DNA of 64,000 nt from Hydractinia symbiolongicarpus. Its lineage: Eukaryota; Cnidaria; Hydrozoa; Anthoathecata; Hydractiniidae. Below the pieces are notes generated by a model. It saw nothing but the letters and a program-made list of their open reading frames with translations. It was not told where the DNA came from and made no database searches. Location: assembly GCF_029227915.1 (NCBI RefSeq), contig NC_079887.1, forward strand, positions 26,473,650-26,537,649, in the 5' to 3' direction. Both the position numbers and the translations under genes were made by a program. Within the stretch, counting starts at the first letter, position 1. Each line of letters begins with the position of its first letter. This document shows, one piece after another, positions 18,471 through 30,200 of this stretch.

Positions 18471-21464
18471 ATGAGTTTACTCCCTGGGTACTTTCTTTGT
18501 ATACTTTTGACTATACGGGCCAAGCCCGGAATTTACGGGAAATCGCGGGTTTTCGTTTGCTGGCGATTTAAACCGAGATCGTTGTTACACATTTTGTTGA
18601 TCATATGTGGAGATGTGGAGACATGTCCCGGTCCTAATCCATGTATGGAGAATTTGATAAAGAAAAAAGGAATACGCATATTTCATCAAAATATCAGAGG
18701 GTTATTACAAAGTTTTGAAAAAATCCAATCGTTTTTTGGTTTGTATAAAAACGTAGATTTATTAACACTATCCGAAACACATATTCATTCTCACAGTTTT
18801 AACGATGACGATAGTTTGTATCAAATTCCGGGGTACAAGTTCATTAAAAAGAACAGAACAAATGGTACCCACGGTGGTGTTGCCATGTATATATCAAATA
18901 AAATCAGTTGGAAACGAAGAAAAGATCTTGAAAGAGATGAAGTTGAAGGTATCATTATAGAAATATTCCAGAAAAACTCAAAAAGTTTCTTAGTTGGGAG
19001 TTTTTACAGACCCCCGGATGGGTCAAATTATCTTCACGCACATTTTAACAACATTTTCGATGATATGTTAACTCTCATTAACAGTACAAATCTTGAGACT
19101 ATAATCCTTGGGGACTTCAATGTTAACTACGGAAATAGAAATATATGCAGAGAATTAAAAGACTTGATTACTTTGCACGGTTTTGTTCAATTGATAACTA
19201 AACCAACTCGAGTGACTGAAGATACGAGTACTATAATTGACATTATTTTAACTAACAACAAAAGTTTAATATCTACGGTTGATGTAGCACCATTAGATTT
19301 CAGCGATCATGACATGATAGGATGCGTGCGTAAAATGAATCACGTTAAATACCAATTCAAAACTATTACATGTCGTAATTATTCAAAATACAACAAATCG
19401 CATATGTGCCGTGATCTTGAATCGGAAGAGTGGAATGCACTTTATGATATGACTGATGTAAATCGTGCATGGACATTTTTCAAAGATATTTTAACAACGG
19501 TATATAACAAGCATGCTCCTAAGATAACCAAACGAGTAAAGGGAATACATTGTCCATGGCTCACACAGGAAGTAAAAGGGCAGATTAATCATAAAGATCA
19601 ATTGTTACGCAAAGCGCGAAGATCTAAAAATAAAAACGACTGGACTTCATTTAAAATTGCCAGAAACCACTGCAACAATTTAGTTCGAAAAGCAAAAAGA
19701 ACTTACCATCAAGATTTATTGTACGAAAATCGAAACAATCCTCAAAAATTTTGGAAAGCTTTAAAGTCAGTTTTTCCGTCCAACAATAAAACACCTGAAT
19801 CGTTAGTAAAACCTGTTGACGACCAAGCCAGTAACCGTTCGAAAGCAAACAAGTTTTGTAATTTCTTTAGTACTGTTGCTCGGGATTTGAAGAATCGTTT
19901 TATACCACTCGTCAATTTCGCTTGGAAACGTCAACAACAGAATCGCTCTAGAACTGAGGAAGTCTTTGAGTTTTCGTATGTCAGCAAAGTGTACATCCAA
20001 AAAGAACTGAAATCGTTAAAGCGTAGCAAAGCAACTGGATTTGATAATTTACCTCCTAACTTGATAAAGGACAGTGCCGAGATGATTTCAAAACCAATGG
20101 CATTCATTGTAAATCTTTCTTTAAAGACCGGAGTTATGCCAACTGAATGGAAAATTGCTTTGATCAAACCTCTTCACAAATCTGGAGAACGAGCAAATCC
20201 TGATAATTACCGCCCTATTTCAATACTGCCTGTGCTGTCCAAAATTATGGAAAAAGCTGTCCACAACCAATTGAGTGAATATTTAGAATCCAACAATTTA
20301 CTGTCAGAGAAGCAATTTGGCTACCGTAAAAAGAGATCGACCGAGCTTGCAACAGCATTATTGTTAGATGATATAAGAAAAGCTGCAGACAAAGGAAAAA
20401 TTACTGGCGCGATATTCATTGACTTATCGAAAGCTTTCGATACCCTTGGACACGCAACCCTTCTAGCAAAGTTAAAACAATATGGGGTAAGCAATGTCAC
20501 ACTTCAGTGGTTTGAGAGCTATTTGTTTGACAGAAAACAAATTGTTGGTTTTGACGATGTGTTATCCGATCCTTATCCGGTTTTGTGTGGGGTGCCACAA
20601 GGTTCTATCCTTGGACCTCTACTGTTTTTAATTTTCTTTAACGATTTTCCGGACATTCTGAAAAAAGCTGACGTTGTGGAATTCGCTGATGATACTGTTA
20701 TCTACGTTTCTTCAAACAAAATTTCTCAGATAGAAGAATTGTTAAATAATGATTTAAAGAACATCAGCTCATACTTTCGTGAAAATGAACTTGTGATTAA
20801 TTTAAAACCTGGAAAGACTGAGTGCGTGCTATTTGGGACAGCAAAAAGATTAGCAATGTCAAAAGCTGACTTTGCATTGCTTTTTGACGGAGTACCAATC
20901 AATGTGACTACATCTTATAAATATCTTGGTACAGTAATCGATCACACTCTTAATATTGGTCCGCAATTTGATAGTATGTACAAAAAGTCCTCGTCAAAGT
21001 TAAGGTTGTTGTGTAAACTCAAGTATTTCTTGAACGAAGAAGCTATCAGACGTGTTTATCGATCTATCATACAATCTGTTATTCGATATAATTGCTTGTC
21101 ATTTTTAAATTTAACAGCAACACAATCACAAAAATTACGATCGTTGGATAGACGAGCAATAACGATAACAAAAGATGCGAGTATCAACACATCAGACATG
21201 ATTAAAAAACATGCTGTTAAGTTGGTAAAAAAATGTTTGGATGGTGATTGTTGCTCGAATTTTGATAATTATTTTACTTTAAACTCCCATAATCTTTCAA
21301 CTAGAAATCAGAATTTTCTTTTAAAAATTCCTAAAATAAAACTTGAGTTTGCTCGGTCGGGTTTCTTCTTTCAAGGAGCTAGGCTTTTCAACTCCTTGCC
21401 CAAGGAGATCCGGCAGAGTGGACATGAGTTTAGTAACAAGTTACTAAATTTTGAGTTTAGATAA
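18471..21464 (+). CDS. LINE ORF2-type endonuclease/reverse transcriptase, fused in frame to satellite
   Basis: The frame has 997 codons without a break. Codons 1-33 are satellite sequence; LINE-derived residues begin near 34. A hydrophobic stretch (38-46) precedes a 2A-like motif (47-55). The APE-type endonuclease occupies about 68-285, with HQN (72-74), SETHIHS (101-107), GSFYRPPDG (176-184), GDFNVNY (214-220) and SDHDMI (278-283). The reverse transcriptase occupies about 500-830: KATGFDNLPPNLIK, NYRPISILPVLSKIMEK (579-595), FGYRKKRST (616-624), IFIDLSKAFDT (648-658), GVPQGSILGPLLF (707-719), FADDTVIY (738-745) and YKYLGTVID (816-824). A C-terminal FFFQGARLFNSLPKEIR (965-981) is typical of CR1/L2-group LINEs. 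The protein would nick DNA and copy the element RNA by target-primed reverse transcription. The native start may be missing; the next internal ATG is codon 59. No separate ORF1 is present. The exact clade is uncertain. Confidence 0.93.
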   Translation: MSLLPGYFLCILLTIRAKPGIYGKSRVFVCWRFKPRSLLHILLIICGDVETCPGPNPCMENLIKKKGIRIFHQNIRGLLQSFEKIQSFFGLYKNVDLLTLSETHIHSHSFNDDDSLYQIPGYKFIKKNRTNGTHGGVAMYISNKISWKRRKDLERDEVEGIIIEIFQKNSKSFLVGSFYRPPDGSNYLHAHFNNIFDDMLTLINSTNLETIILGDFNVNYGNRNICRELKDLITLHGFVQLITKPTRVTEDTSTIIDIILTNNKSLISTVDVAPLDFSDHDMIGCVRKMNHVKYQFKTITCRNYSKYNKSHMCRDLESEEWNALYDMTDVNRAWTFFKDILTTVYNKHAPKITKRVKGIHCPWLTQEVKGQINHKDQLLRKARRSKNKNDWTSFKIARNHCNNLVRKAKRTYHQDLLYENRNNPQKFWKALKSVFPSNNKTPESLVKPVDDQASNRSKANKFCNFFSTVARDLKNRFIPLVNFAWKRQQQNRSRTEEVFEFSYVSKVYIQKELKSLKRSKATGFDNLPPNLIKDSAEMISKPMAFIVNLSLKTGVMPTEWKIALIKPLHKSGERANPDNYRPISILPVLSKIMEKAVHNQLSEYLESNNLLSEKQFGYRKKRSTELATALLLDDIRKAADKGKITGAIFIDLSKAFDTLGHATLLAKLKQYGVSNVTLQWFESYLFDRKQIVGFDDVLSDPYPVLCGVPQGSILGPLLFLIFFNDFPDILKKADVVEFADDTVIYVSSNKISQIEELLNNDLKNISSYFRENELVINLKPGKTECVLFGTAKRLAMSKADFALLFDGVPINVTTSYKYLGTVIDHTLNIGPQFDSMYKKSSSKLRLLCKLKYFLNEEAIRRVYRSIIQSVIRYNCLSFLNLTATQSQKLRSLDRRAITITKDASINTSDMIKKHAVKLVKKCLDGDCCSNFDNYFTLNSHNLSTRNQNFLLKIPKIKLEFARSGFFFQGARLFNSLPKEIRQSGHEFSNKLLNFEFR
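18609..18635 (+). other. 2A-like translational recoding motif (variant)
   Basis: The codons read GDVETCPGP. The canonical 2A ending is D-V/I-E-x-N-P-G-P, so all positions match except Asn, replaced here by Cys. It lies near the N-terminus behind the hydrophobic run LLHILLIIC. 2A sequences in this place are known from APE-type LINEs of several invertebrates. The Asn change would be expected to weaken or abolish ribosome skipping, so activity is uncertain. Confidence 0.65.
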
Positions 21465-21870
21465 ATTCTTTGAGTATTTTTTATACTTTAAGTTTTCTCG
21501 TAATACACCTTTTAGATTGTTCATGGCGACTTGTTCTAAGTTACACTTGCCGAGATAGTTCGTCGAATTTTTAGTTTTTGGTTATATTGATTTATTTGTG
21601 TGATTGTGTGTATGTGTAAACTAGTTTTTAATTTCTTTTCGATGGCAACTACTTCTTTCCTGCCACTGTTTCTTTTGGTCGTTACTTTTTCGCACGTTTT
21701 GGCTAATTTTGCGTTTCCCATCAGTTTTTGAGATTATATTTTTTTCAGTTTGATACTTTTCTTTGCATTTTTAATATATATTACTAACTAGATTTTAACG
21801 TATGCATAAACAGGACGTATATTTATAACAGTATTTTTTACTGACATACTCATCCTGTATATAAATTCGG
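21465..21870 (+). other. LINE 3' untranslated region
   Basis: This AT-rich stretch runs from the stop codon to the repeat tail and has no convincing gene. Near the end, ACAGGA (21810-21815) and TCCTGT (21853-21858) can pair. A hairpin just ahead of the tail would fit a 3' recognition structure for the reverse transcriptase, but a 6-bp stem with a long loop is weak support. Confidence 0.7.
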
Positions 21871-21890
21871 AAATAAATAAATAAATAAAA
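21871..21890 (+). repeat. AAAT-type microsatellite tail of the LINE, with AATAAA signals
   Basis: The tail consists of about four AAAT units followed by A's. Simple-repeat tails, rather than long poly-A, are common in CR1/L2-group elements. The repeat also creates overlapping AATAAA words that could serve as polyadenylation signals. It marks the 3' junction precisely. Confidence 0.85.
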
Positions 21891-21981
21891 ACTTCTTTTA
21901 TTCAGCGTCTCATCAAAAATGAAAACATTTTTAAAAACTACAAGTCTTATGCGTTTTAGTGGTGAAAAAATAATTTAAAAA

Positions 21982-24900
21982 ATCGTTCTGGAAATGAGTT
22001 TACTCCCTGGGTACTTTCTTTGTATACTTTTGACTATACGGGCCAAACCCGGGATTTACGGGAAATCGCGGGTTTTCTTTTGCCGGCGATTAAACTTCTT
22101 TTATTCAGCGTCTCATCAAAAATGAAAACATTTTTAAAAACTACAAGTTTTATGCGTTTTAGTGGTGAAAAAATAATTTAAAAAATCGTTCTGGAAATGA
22201 GTTTACTCCCTGGGTATTTTCTTTGTATACTTTTGACTATACGGGCCGAGTCCAGGATTTAGGGAAATCGCGGGTTTTCGTTTGCCGGCGATTAAACTAC
22301 TTTTATTCAGCGTCTCATCAAAAATGAAAACATTTTTGAAAACTACAAGTCTCATGCGTTTTAGTGGTGAAAAAATAATTTAAAAAATCGTTCGGGAAAT
22401 GAGTTTACTCCCTGGGTACTTTCTTTGTATACTTTTGACTATACGGGCCAAGCCGGGATTTACGGGAAATCGCGGGTTTTCGTTTGCCGGCGATTAAACT
22501 TCTTTTATTTAGCGTCTCATCAAAAATGAAAACATTTTTAAAAACTACAAGTCTTATGCGTTTTAGTGGTGAAAAAATAATTTAAAAAATCGTTCTGGAA
22601 ATGAGTTAACTCACAGGCTACTTTCTTTGTATACATTTGACTATACGTGCCAATCCCGGGATTTACGGGAAATCGCGGGTTTTCGTTTGCCGGCGATTAA
22701 ACTGCTTTTATTCAGCGTCTCATCAAAAATGAAAACATTTTTGAAAACTATAAGTCTCATGCGTTTTAGTGGTGAAAAAATAATTTAAAAAATCGTTCGG
22801 GAAATGAGTTTACTCCCTGGGTACTTTCTTGTATACTTTTGACTATACGGGCCGAGTCCGGGATTTACGGGAAATCGCGGATTTTCGTTTGCCGGCGATT
22901 AAACTTCTTTTATTCAGCGTCCCATCAGATATGAAAATATTTTTGAAAACTACAAGTCTCATGCGTTTAGTGGTAAAAAAATAATATAAAAAATCGTTCG
23001 GGAAATGAGTTTACTCCCTGGGTACTTTCTTGTATACTTTTGACTATACGGGCCGAGTCCGGGATTTACGGGAAATCGCGGATTTTCGTTTGCCGGCGAT
23101 TAAACTTCTTTTATTCAGCGTCCCATCAGATATGAAAATATTTTTGAAAACTACAAGTCTCATGCGTTTAGTGGTAAAAAAATAATATAAAAAATCGTTC
23201 GGGAAATGAGTTTACTCCCTGGGTACTTTCTTTGTATACTTTTGACTATACGGGCCAAGCCCTGGATTTACGGGAAATCGCGGGTTTTCGTTTGCCGGCG
23301 ATTAAACTTCTTTTATTCAGTGTCTCATCAAAAATGAAAACATTTTTAAAAACTACAAGTCTTATGCGTTTTAGTGGTGAAAAAATAATTTAAAAAATCG
23401 TTCGGGAAATGAGTTTACTTCCTGGGTACTTTTTTTGTATACTTTTGACTATACGGGCCAAGCCCAGGATTTACGGGAAATCGCGGGTTTTCGTTTGCCG
23501 GCGATTAAACTTCTTTTATTCAGCGTCTCATCAAAAATGAAAACATTTTTAAAAACTACAAGTTTTATGCGTTTTAGTTGTGAAAAAATAATTTAAAAAA
23601 TCGTTCTGGAAATGAGTTTACTCCCTGGGTATTTTCTTTGTATACTTTTTACTATACGGGCCGAGTCCAGGATTTAGGGAAATCGCGGGTTTTCGTTTGC
23701 CGGCGATTAAACTACTTTTATTCAGCGTCTCATCAAAAATGAAAACATTTTTGAAAACTACAAGTCTCATGCGTTTTAGTGGTGAAAAAATAATTTAAAA
23801 AATCGTTCGGGAAATGAGTTTACTCCCTGGGTACTTTCTTTGTATACTTTTGACTATACGGGCCAAGCCGGGATTTACGGGAAATCGCGGGTTTTCGTTT
23901 GCCGGCGATTAAACTTCTTTTATTTAGCGTCTCATCAAAAATGAAAACATTTTTAAAAACTACAAGTCTTTTGCGTTTTAGTGGTGAAAAAATAATTTAA
24001 AAAATCGTTCTGGAAATGAGTTAACTCACAGGCTACTTTCTTTGTATACATTTGACTATACGTGCCAAGCCCGGGATTTACGGGAAATCGCGGGTTTTCG
24101 TTTGCCGGCGATTAAACTGCTTTTATTCAGCGTCTCATCAAAAATGAAAACATTTTTGAAAACTACAAGTCTCATGCGTTTTAGTGGTGAAAAAATAATT
24201 TAAAAAATTGTTCGGGAAATGAGTTTACTCCCTGGGTACTTTCTTGTATACTTTTGACTATACGGGCCGAGTCCGGGATTTACGGGAAATCGCGGATTTT
24301 CGTTTGCCGGCGATTAAACTTCTTTTATTCAGCGTCCCATCAAATATGAAAATATTTTTGAAAACTACAAGTCTCATGCGTTTAGTGGTAAAAAAATAAT
24401 ATAAAAAATCGTTCGGGAAATGAGTTTACTCCCTGGGTACTTTCTTTGTATACTTTTGACTATACGGGCCAAGCCCTGGATTTACGGGAAATCGCGGGTT
24501 TTCGTTTGCCGGCGATTAAACTTCTTTTATTCAGTGTCTCATCAAAAATGAAAACATTTTTAAAAACTACAAGTCTTATGCGTTTTAGTGGTGAAAAAAT
24601 AATTTAAAAAATCGTTCTGGAAATGAGTTTACTCCCTGGGTACTTTCTTTGTATACTTTTGACTATACGGGCCAAACCCGGGATTTACGGGAAATCGCGG
24701 GTTTTCTTTTGCCGGCGATTAAACTTCTTTTATTCAGCGTCTCATCAAAAATGAAAACATTTTTAAAAACTACAAGTTTTATGCGTTTTAGTGGTGAAAA
24801 AATAATTTAAAAAATCGTTCTGGAAATGAGTTTACTCCCTGGGTATTTTCTTTGTATACTTTTGACTATACGGGCCGAGTCCAGGATTTAGGGAAATCGC

Positions 24901-27239
24901 GGGTTTTCGTTTGCCGGCGATTAAACTACTTTTATTCAGCGTCTCATCAAAAATGAAAACATTTTTGAAAACTACAAGTCTCATGCGTTTTAGTGGTGAA
25001 AAAATAATTTAAAAAATCGTTCGGGAAATGAGTTTACTCCCTGGGTACTTTCTTTGTATACTTTTGACTATACGGGCCAAGCCGGGATTTACGGGAAATC
25101 GCGGGTTTTCGTTTGCCGGCGATTAAACTTCTTTTATTTAGCGTCTCATCAAAAATGAAAACATTTTTAAAAACTACAAGTCTTATGCGTTTTAGTGGTG
25201 AAAAAATAATTTAAAAAATCGTTCTGGAAATGAGTTAACTCACAGGCTACTTTCTTTGTATACATTTGACTATACGTGCCAATCCCGGGATTTACGGGAA
25301 ATCGCGGGTTTTCGTTTGCCGGCGATTAAACTGCTTTTATTCAGCGTCTCATCAAAAATGAAAACATTTTTGAAAACTATAAGTCTCATGCGTTTTAGTG
25401 GTGAAAAAATAATTTAAAAAATCGTTCGGGAAATGAGTTTACTCCCTGGGTACTTTCTTGTATACTTTTGACTATACGGGCCGAGTCCGGGATTTACGGG
25501 AAATCGCGGATTTTCGTTTGCCGGCGATTAAACTTCTTTTATTCAGCGTCCCATCAGATATGAAAATATTTTTGAAAACTACAAGTCTCATGCGTTTAGT
25601 GGTAAAAAAATAATATAAAAAATCGTTCGGGAAATGAGTTTACTCCCTGGGTACTTTCTTGTATACTTTTGACTATACGGGCCGAGTCCGGGATTTACGG
25701 GAAATCGCGGATTTTCGTTTGCCGGCGATTAAACTTCTTTTATTCAGCGTCCCATCAGATATGAAAATATTTTTGAAAACTACAAGTCTCATGCGTTTAG
25801 TGGTAAAAAAATAATATAAAAAATCGTTCGGGAAATGAGTTTACTCCCTGGGTACTTTCTTTGTATACTTTTGACTATACGGGCCAAGCCCTGGATTTAC
25901 GGGAAATCGCGGGTTTTCGTTTGCCGGCGATTAAACTTCTTTTATTCAGTGTCTCATCAAAAATGAAAACATTTTTAAAAACTACAAGTCTTATGCGTTT
26001 TAGTGGTGAAAAAATAATTTAAAAAATCGTTCGGGAAATGAGTTTACTTCCTGGGTACTTTTTTTGTATACTTTTGACTATACGGGCCAAGCCCAGGATT
26101 TACGGGAAATCGCGGGTTTTCGTTTGCCGGCGATTAAACTTCTTTTATTCAGCGTCTCATCAAAAATGAAAACATTTTTAAAAACTACAAGTTTTATGCG
26201 TTTTAGTTGTGAAAAAATAATTTAAAAAATCGTTCTGGAAATGAGTTTACTCCCTGGGTATTTTCTTTGTATACTTTTTACTATACGGGCCGAGTCCAGG
26301 ATTTAGGGAAATCGCGGGTTTTCGTTTGCCGGCGATTAAACTACTTTTATTCAGCGTCTCATCAAAAATGAAAACATTTTTGAAAACTACAAGTCTCATG
26401 CGTTTTAGTGGTGAAAAAATAATTTAAAAAATCGTTCGGGAAATGAGTTTACTCCCTGGGTACTTTCTTTGTATACTTTTGACTATACGGGCCAAGCCGG
26501 GATTTACGGGAAATCGCGGGTTTTCGTTTGCCGGCGATTAAACTTCTTTTATTTAGCGTCTCATCAAAAATGAAAACATTTTTAAAAACTACAAGTCTTT
26601 TGCGTTTTAGTGGTGAAAAAATAATTTAAAAAATCGTTCTGGAAATGAGTTAACTCACAGGCTACTTTCTTTGTATACATTTGACTATACGTGCCAAGCC
26701 CGGGATTTACGGGAAATCGCGGGTTTTCGTTTGCCGGCGATTAAACTGCTTTTATTCAGCGTCTCATCAAAAATGAAAACATTTTTGAAAACTACAAGTC
26801 TCATGCGTTTTAGTGGTGAAAAAATAATTTAAAAAATTGTTCGGGAAATGAGTTTACTCCCTGGGTACTTTCTTGTATACTTTTGACTATACGGGCCGAG
26901 TCCGGGATTTACGGGAAATCGCGGATTTTCGTTTGCCGGCGATTAAACTTCTTTTATTCAGCGTCCCATCAAATATGAAAATATTTTTGAAAACTACAAG
27001 TCTCATGCGTTTAGTGGTAAAAAAATAATATAAAAAATCGTTCGGGAAATGAGTTTACTCCCTGGGTACTTTCTTTGTATACTTTTGACTATACGGGCCA
27101 AGCCCTGGATTTACGGGAAATCGCGGGTTTTCGTTTGCCGGCGATTAAACTTCTTTTATTCAGTGTCTCATCAAAAATGAAAACATTTTTAAAAACTACA
27201 AGTCTTATGCGTTTTAGTGGTGAAAAAATAATTTAAAAA
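21982..27239 (+). repeat. Two tandem copies of a 13-monomer higher-order unit (2629 bp)
   Basis: Copy 1 is about 21982-24610 and copy 2 about 24611-27239. Rare variants repeat at exactly 2629 bp: ATCGTTCTGG at 21982 and 24611, CCCATCAGATATG at 22921 and 25550, TACAAGTCTTTTGCG at 23961 and 26590, and TAAAAAATTGTTC at 24201 and 26830. The near-identity of the copies implies a recent duplication. Confidence 0.88.
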
Positions 27240-30200
27240 ATCGTTCGGGAAATGAGTTTACTTCCTGGGTACTTTTTTTGTATACTTTTGACTATACGGG
27301 CCAAGCCCGGGATTTACGGGAAATCGCGGGTTTTCGTTTACCGGCGATTAAACTTCTTTTATTCAGCGTCTCATCAAAAATGAAAACATTTTTGAAAACT
27401 ACAAGTCTTATGCGTTTTAGTGGTGAAAAAATAATTTAAAAAATCGTTCGGGAAATGAGTTTACTCCCTGGGTACTTTCTTGTATACTTTTGACTATACG
27501 GGCCGAGTCCGGGATTTACGGGAAATCGCAGATTTTTGTTTGCCGGCGATTAAACTTCTTTTATTCAGCGTCCCATCAAACATGAAAATATTTTTGAAAA
27601 CTACAAGTCTCATGCGTTTAGTGGTAAAAAAATAATGTAAAAAATCGTTCGGGAAATGAGTTTACTCCCTGGGTACTTTCTTTGTATACTTTTGACTATA
27701 CGGGCCAAGCCCGGGATTTACGGGACATCGCGGGTTTTCGTTTGCCGGCGATTAAACTTCTTTTATTCAGCGTCTCATCAAAAATAAAAACATTTTTAAA
27801 AACTACAAGTCTTATACGTTTTAGTGGTGAAAAAATAATTTAAAAAATCGTTCTGGAAATGAGTTAACTCACAGGGTACTTTCTTTGTATACATTTGACT
27901 ATACGTGCCAAGCCCGGGATTTACGGGATATCGCGGGTTTTCGTTTCCCGGCGATTAAACTGCTTTTATTCAGCGTCTCATCAAAAATGAAAAGATTCTT
28001 GAAAACTACAAGTCTTATGCGTTTTAGTGGTGAAAAAATAATTTAAAAAATCGTTCTGGAAATGAGTTTACTCCCTGGGTACTTTGTTTGTATACTTTTG
28101 ACTATACGGGCCGAGTCCATGATTTAGGGAAATCGCAGGTTTTCGTTTGCCGGCGATTAAACTGCTTTTATTCAGCGTCTCATCAAAAATGAAAACATTT
28201 TTGAAAACTACAAGTCTCATGCGTTTTAGTGGTGAAAAAATAATTTAAAAAATCGTTCGGTAAATGAGTTTACTCCCTAGGTACTTTCTTTGTATACATT
28301 CGACTATACGGGCCAAGCCCTGGATTTACGGGAAAACGCGGGATTTCGTTTGCCGGCGATTAAACCTCTATCATTAAGCGTCTCATCAAAAATGAAAACA
28401 TTTTTGAAAACTACAAGTCTCATGCGTTTTAGTGGTGAAAAAATAATTTAAAAAATCGTTCGGAAAAGGAGTTTACTCCCTGGTTACTTTCTTTGTATAC
28501 TTTTGACTATACGGGCCGAGTCCGGGATTTACGGGAAATCGCGGATTTTCGTTTGCCGGCGATTAAACTTCTTTTATTCAGCGTCCCATCAAATATGAAA
28601 ATATTTTTGAAAACTACAAGTCTCATGCGTTTAGTGGTAAAAAAATAATATAAAAAATCGTTCGGGAAATGAGTTTACTCCCTGGGTACTTTCTTTGTAT
28701 ACTTTTGACTATACGGGCCAAACCCGGGATTTACGGGAAATCGCGGGTTTTCTTTTGCCGGCGATTAAACTTCTTTTATTCAGCGTCTCATCAAAAATGA
28801 AAACATTTTTAAAAACTACAAGTTTTATGCGTTTTAGTGGTGAAAAAATAATTTAAAAAATCGTTCTGGAAATGAGTTTACTCCCTGGGTATTTTCTTTG
28901 TATACTTTTGACTATACGGGCCGAGTCCAGGATTTAGGGAAATCGCGGGTTTTCGTTTGCCGGCGATTAAACTACTTTTATTCAGCGTCTCATCAAAAAT
29001 GAAAACATTTTTGAAAACTACAAGTCTCATGCGTTTTAGTGGTGAAAAAATAATTTAAAAAATCGTTCGGGAAATTAGTTTACTCCCTGGGTACTTTCTT
29101 TGTATACTTTTGACTATACGGGCCAAGCCGGGATTTAGGGAAATCGCGGGTTTTCGTTTGCCGGCGATTAAACTACTTTTATTCAGCGTCTCATCAAAAA
29201 TGAAAACATTTTTAAAAACTACAAGTCTCATGCGTTTTAGTGGTGAAAAAATAATTTAAAAAATCGTTCTGGAAATGAGTTAACTCACAGGCTACTTTCT
29301 TTGTATACATTTGACTATACGTGCCAAGCCCGGGATTTACGGGAAATCGCGGGTTTTCGTTTGCCGGCGATTAAACTGCTTTTATTCAGCGTCTCATCAA
29401 AAATGAAAAGATTCTTGAAAACTACAAGTCTCATGCGTCTTAGTGGTGAAAAAGTAATTTAAAAAATCGTTCGGGAAATGAGTTTTCTCCCTGGGTACTT
29501 TCTTTGTATACTTTTGACTATACGGGCCAAGCCTGGGATTCACGGGAAATCGCGGATTTTCGTTTGCCGGCGATTAAACTTCTTTTATTCAGCGTATCAT
29601 CAAATATGAAAATATTTTTGAAAACTACAAGTCTCATGAGTTTAGTGGTAAAAAAAATAATATAAAAAATCGTTCGGGAAATGAGTTTACTCCCTGGGTA
29701 CTTTCTTTGTATACTTTTGACTATACGGGCCAAGCCCGGGATTTACGGGACATCGCGGGTTTTCGTTTGCCGGCGATTAAACTTCTTTTATTCAGCGTCT
29801 CAACAAAAATGAAAACATTTTTAAAAACTACAAGTCTTATGCGTTTTAGTGGTGAAAAAGTAATTTAAAAATCGTTCGGGAAATGAGTTTACTCCCTGAG
29901 TACTTTCTTGTATACTTTTGACTATACGGGCCGAGTCCGGGATTTACGGAAAATCGCGGATTTTCGTTTGCCGGCGATTAAACTTCTTTTATTCAGCGTC
30001 CCATCAAATATGAAAATATTTTTGAAAACTACAAGTCTCATGCGTTTAGTCGTAAAAGAATAATATAAAAAATCGTTCGGGAAATGAATTTACTCCCTGG
30101 GTACTTTCTTTGTATACTTTTGACTATACGGGCCAAGCCCGGGATTTACGGGAAATCGCGGGTTTTCGTTTGCCGGCGATTAAACTTCTTTTATTCAGCG

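Larger units (their letters stand above)
4955..18570 (+). repeat. Satellite array, left block (about 67 monomers of 201-203 bp)
   Basis: A monomer of about 202.5 bp repeats head to tail with no unique spacers. Landmarks in each unit are GAGTTTACTCCCTGGGTACT, GTATACTTTTGACTATACGG, CGTTTGCCGGCGATTAAAC, CAGCGTCTCATC and TGCGTTTTAGTGGTG. Length differences come from one- or two-base changes, for example CTTTCTTGTATAC lacking a T. The array begins mid-monomer near 4955, after a degraded partial match from about 4938. Several subtypes recur. Type B has CGTCCCATCAAATATG and AATAATATAAAA. Type C has GTATACATTCGAC, AAAACGCGGGATTTCG and CCTCTTTCATTAAG or CCTCTATCATTAAG; it is commonest in the first 7-8 kb. 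Open frames of 60-73 codons recur in two phases but are not credible genes. Confidence 0.97.
18571..21890 (+). mobile_element. CR1/L2-group LINE inserted in a satellite monomer
   Basis: Satellite sequence runs to about 18567-18573 (GGCGATTTAAAC). The LINE follows and ends in AAATAAATAAATAAATAAAA at 21871-21890. Satellite phase resumes at once with CTTCTTTTATTCAGCG, exactly the sequence expected after GGCGATTAAAC, so one monomer was split with little or no loss. AAAC occurs at both junctions, so any target duplication is very short or masked by the A-rich tail. The body is about 3.3 kb with essentially no 5' UTR and no ORF1, which suggests 5' truncation of a longer element. The intact frame suggests a recent insertion. 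Confidence 0.93.
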
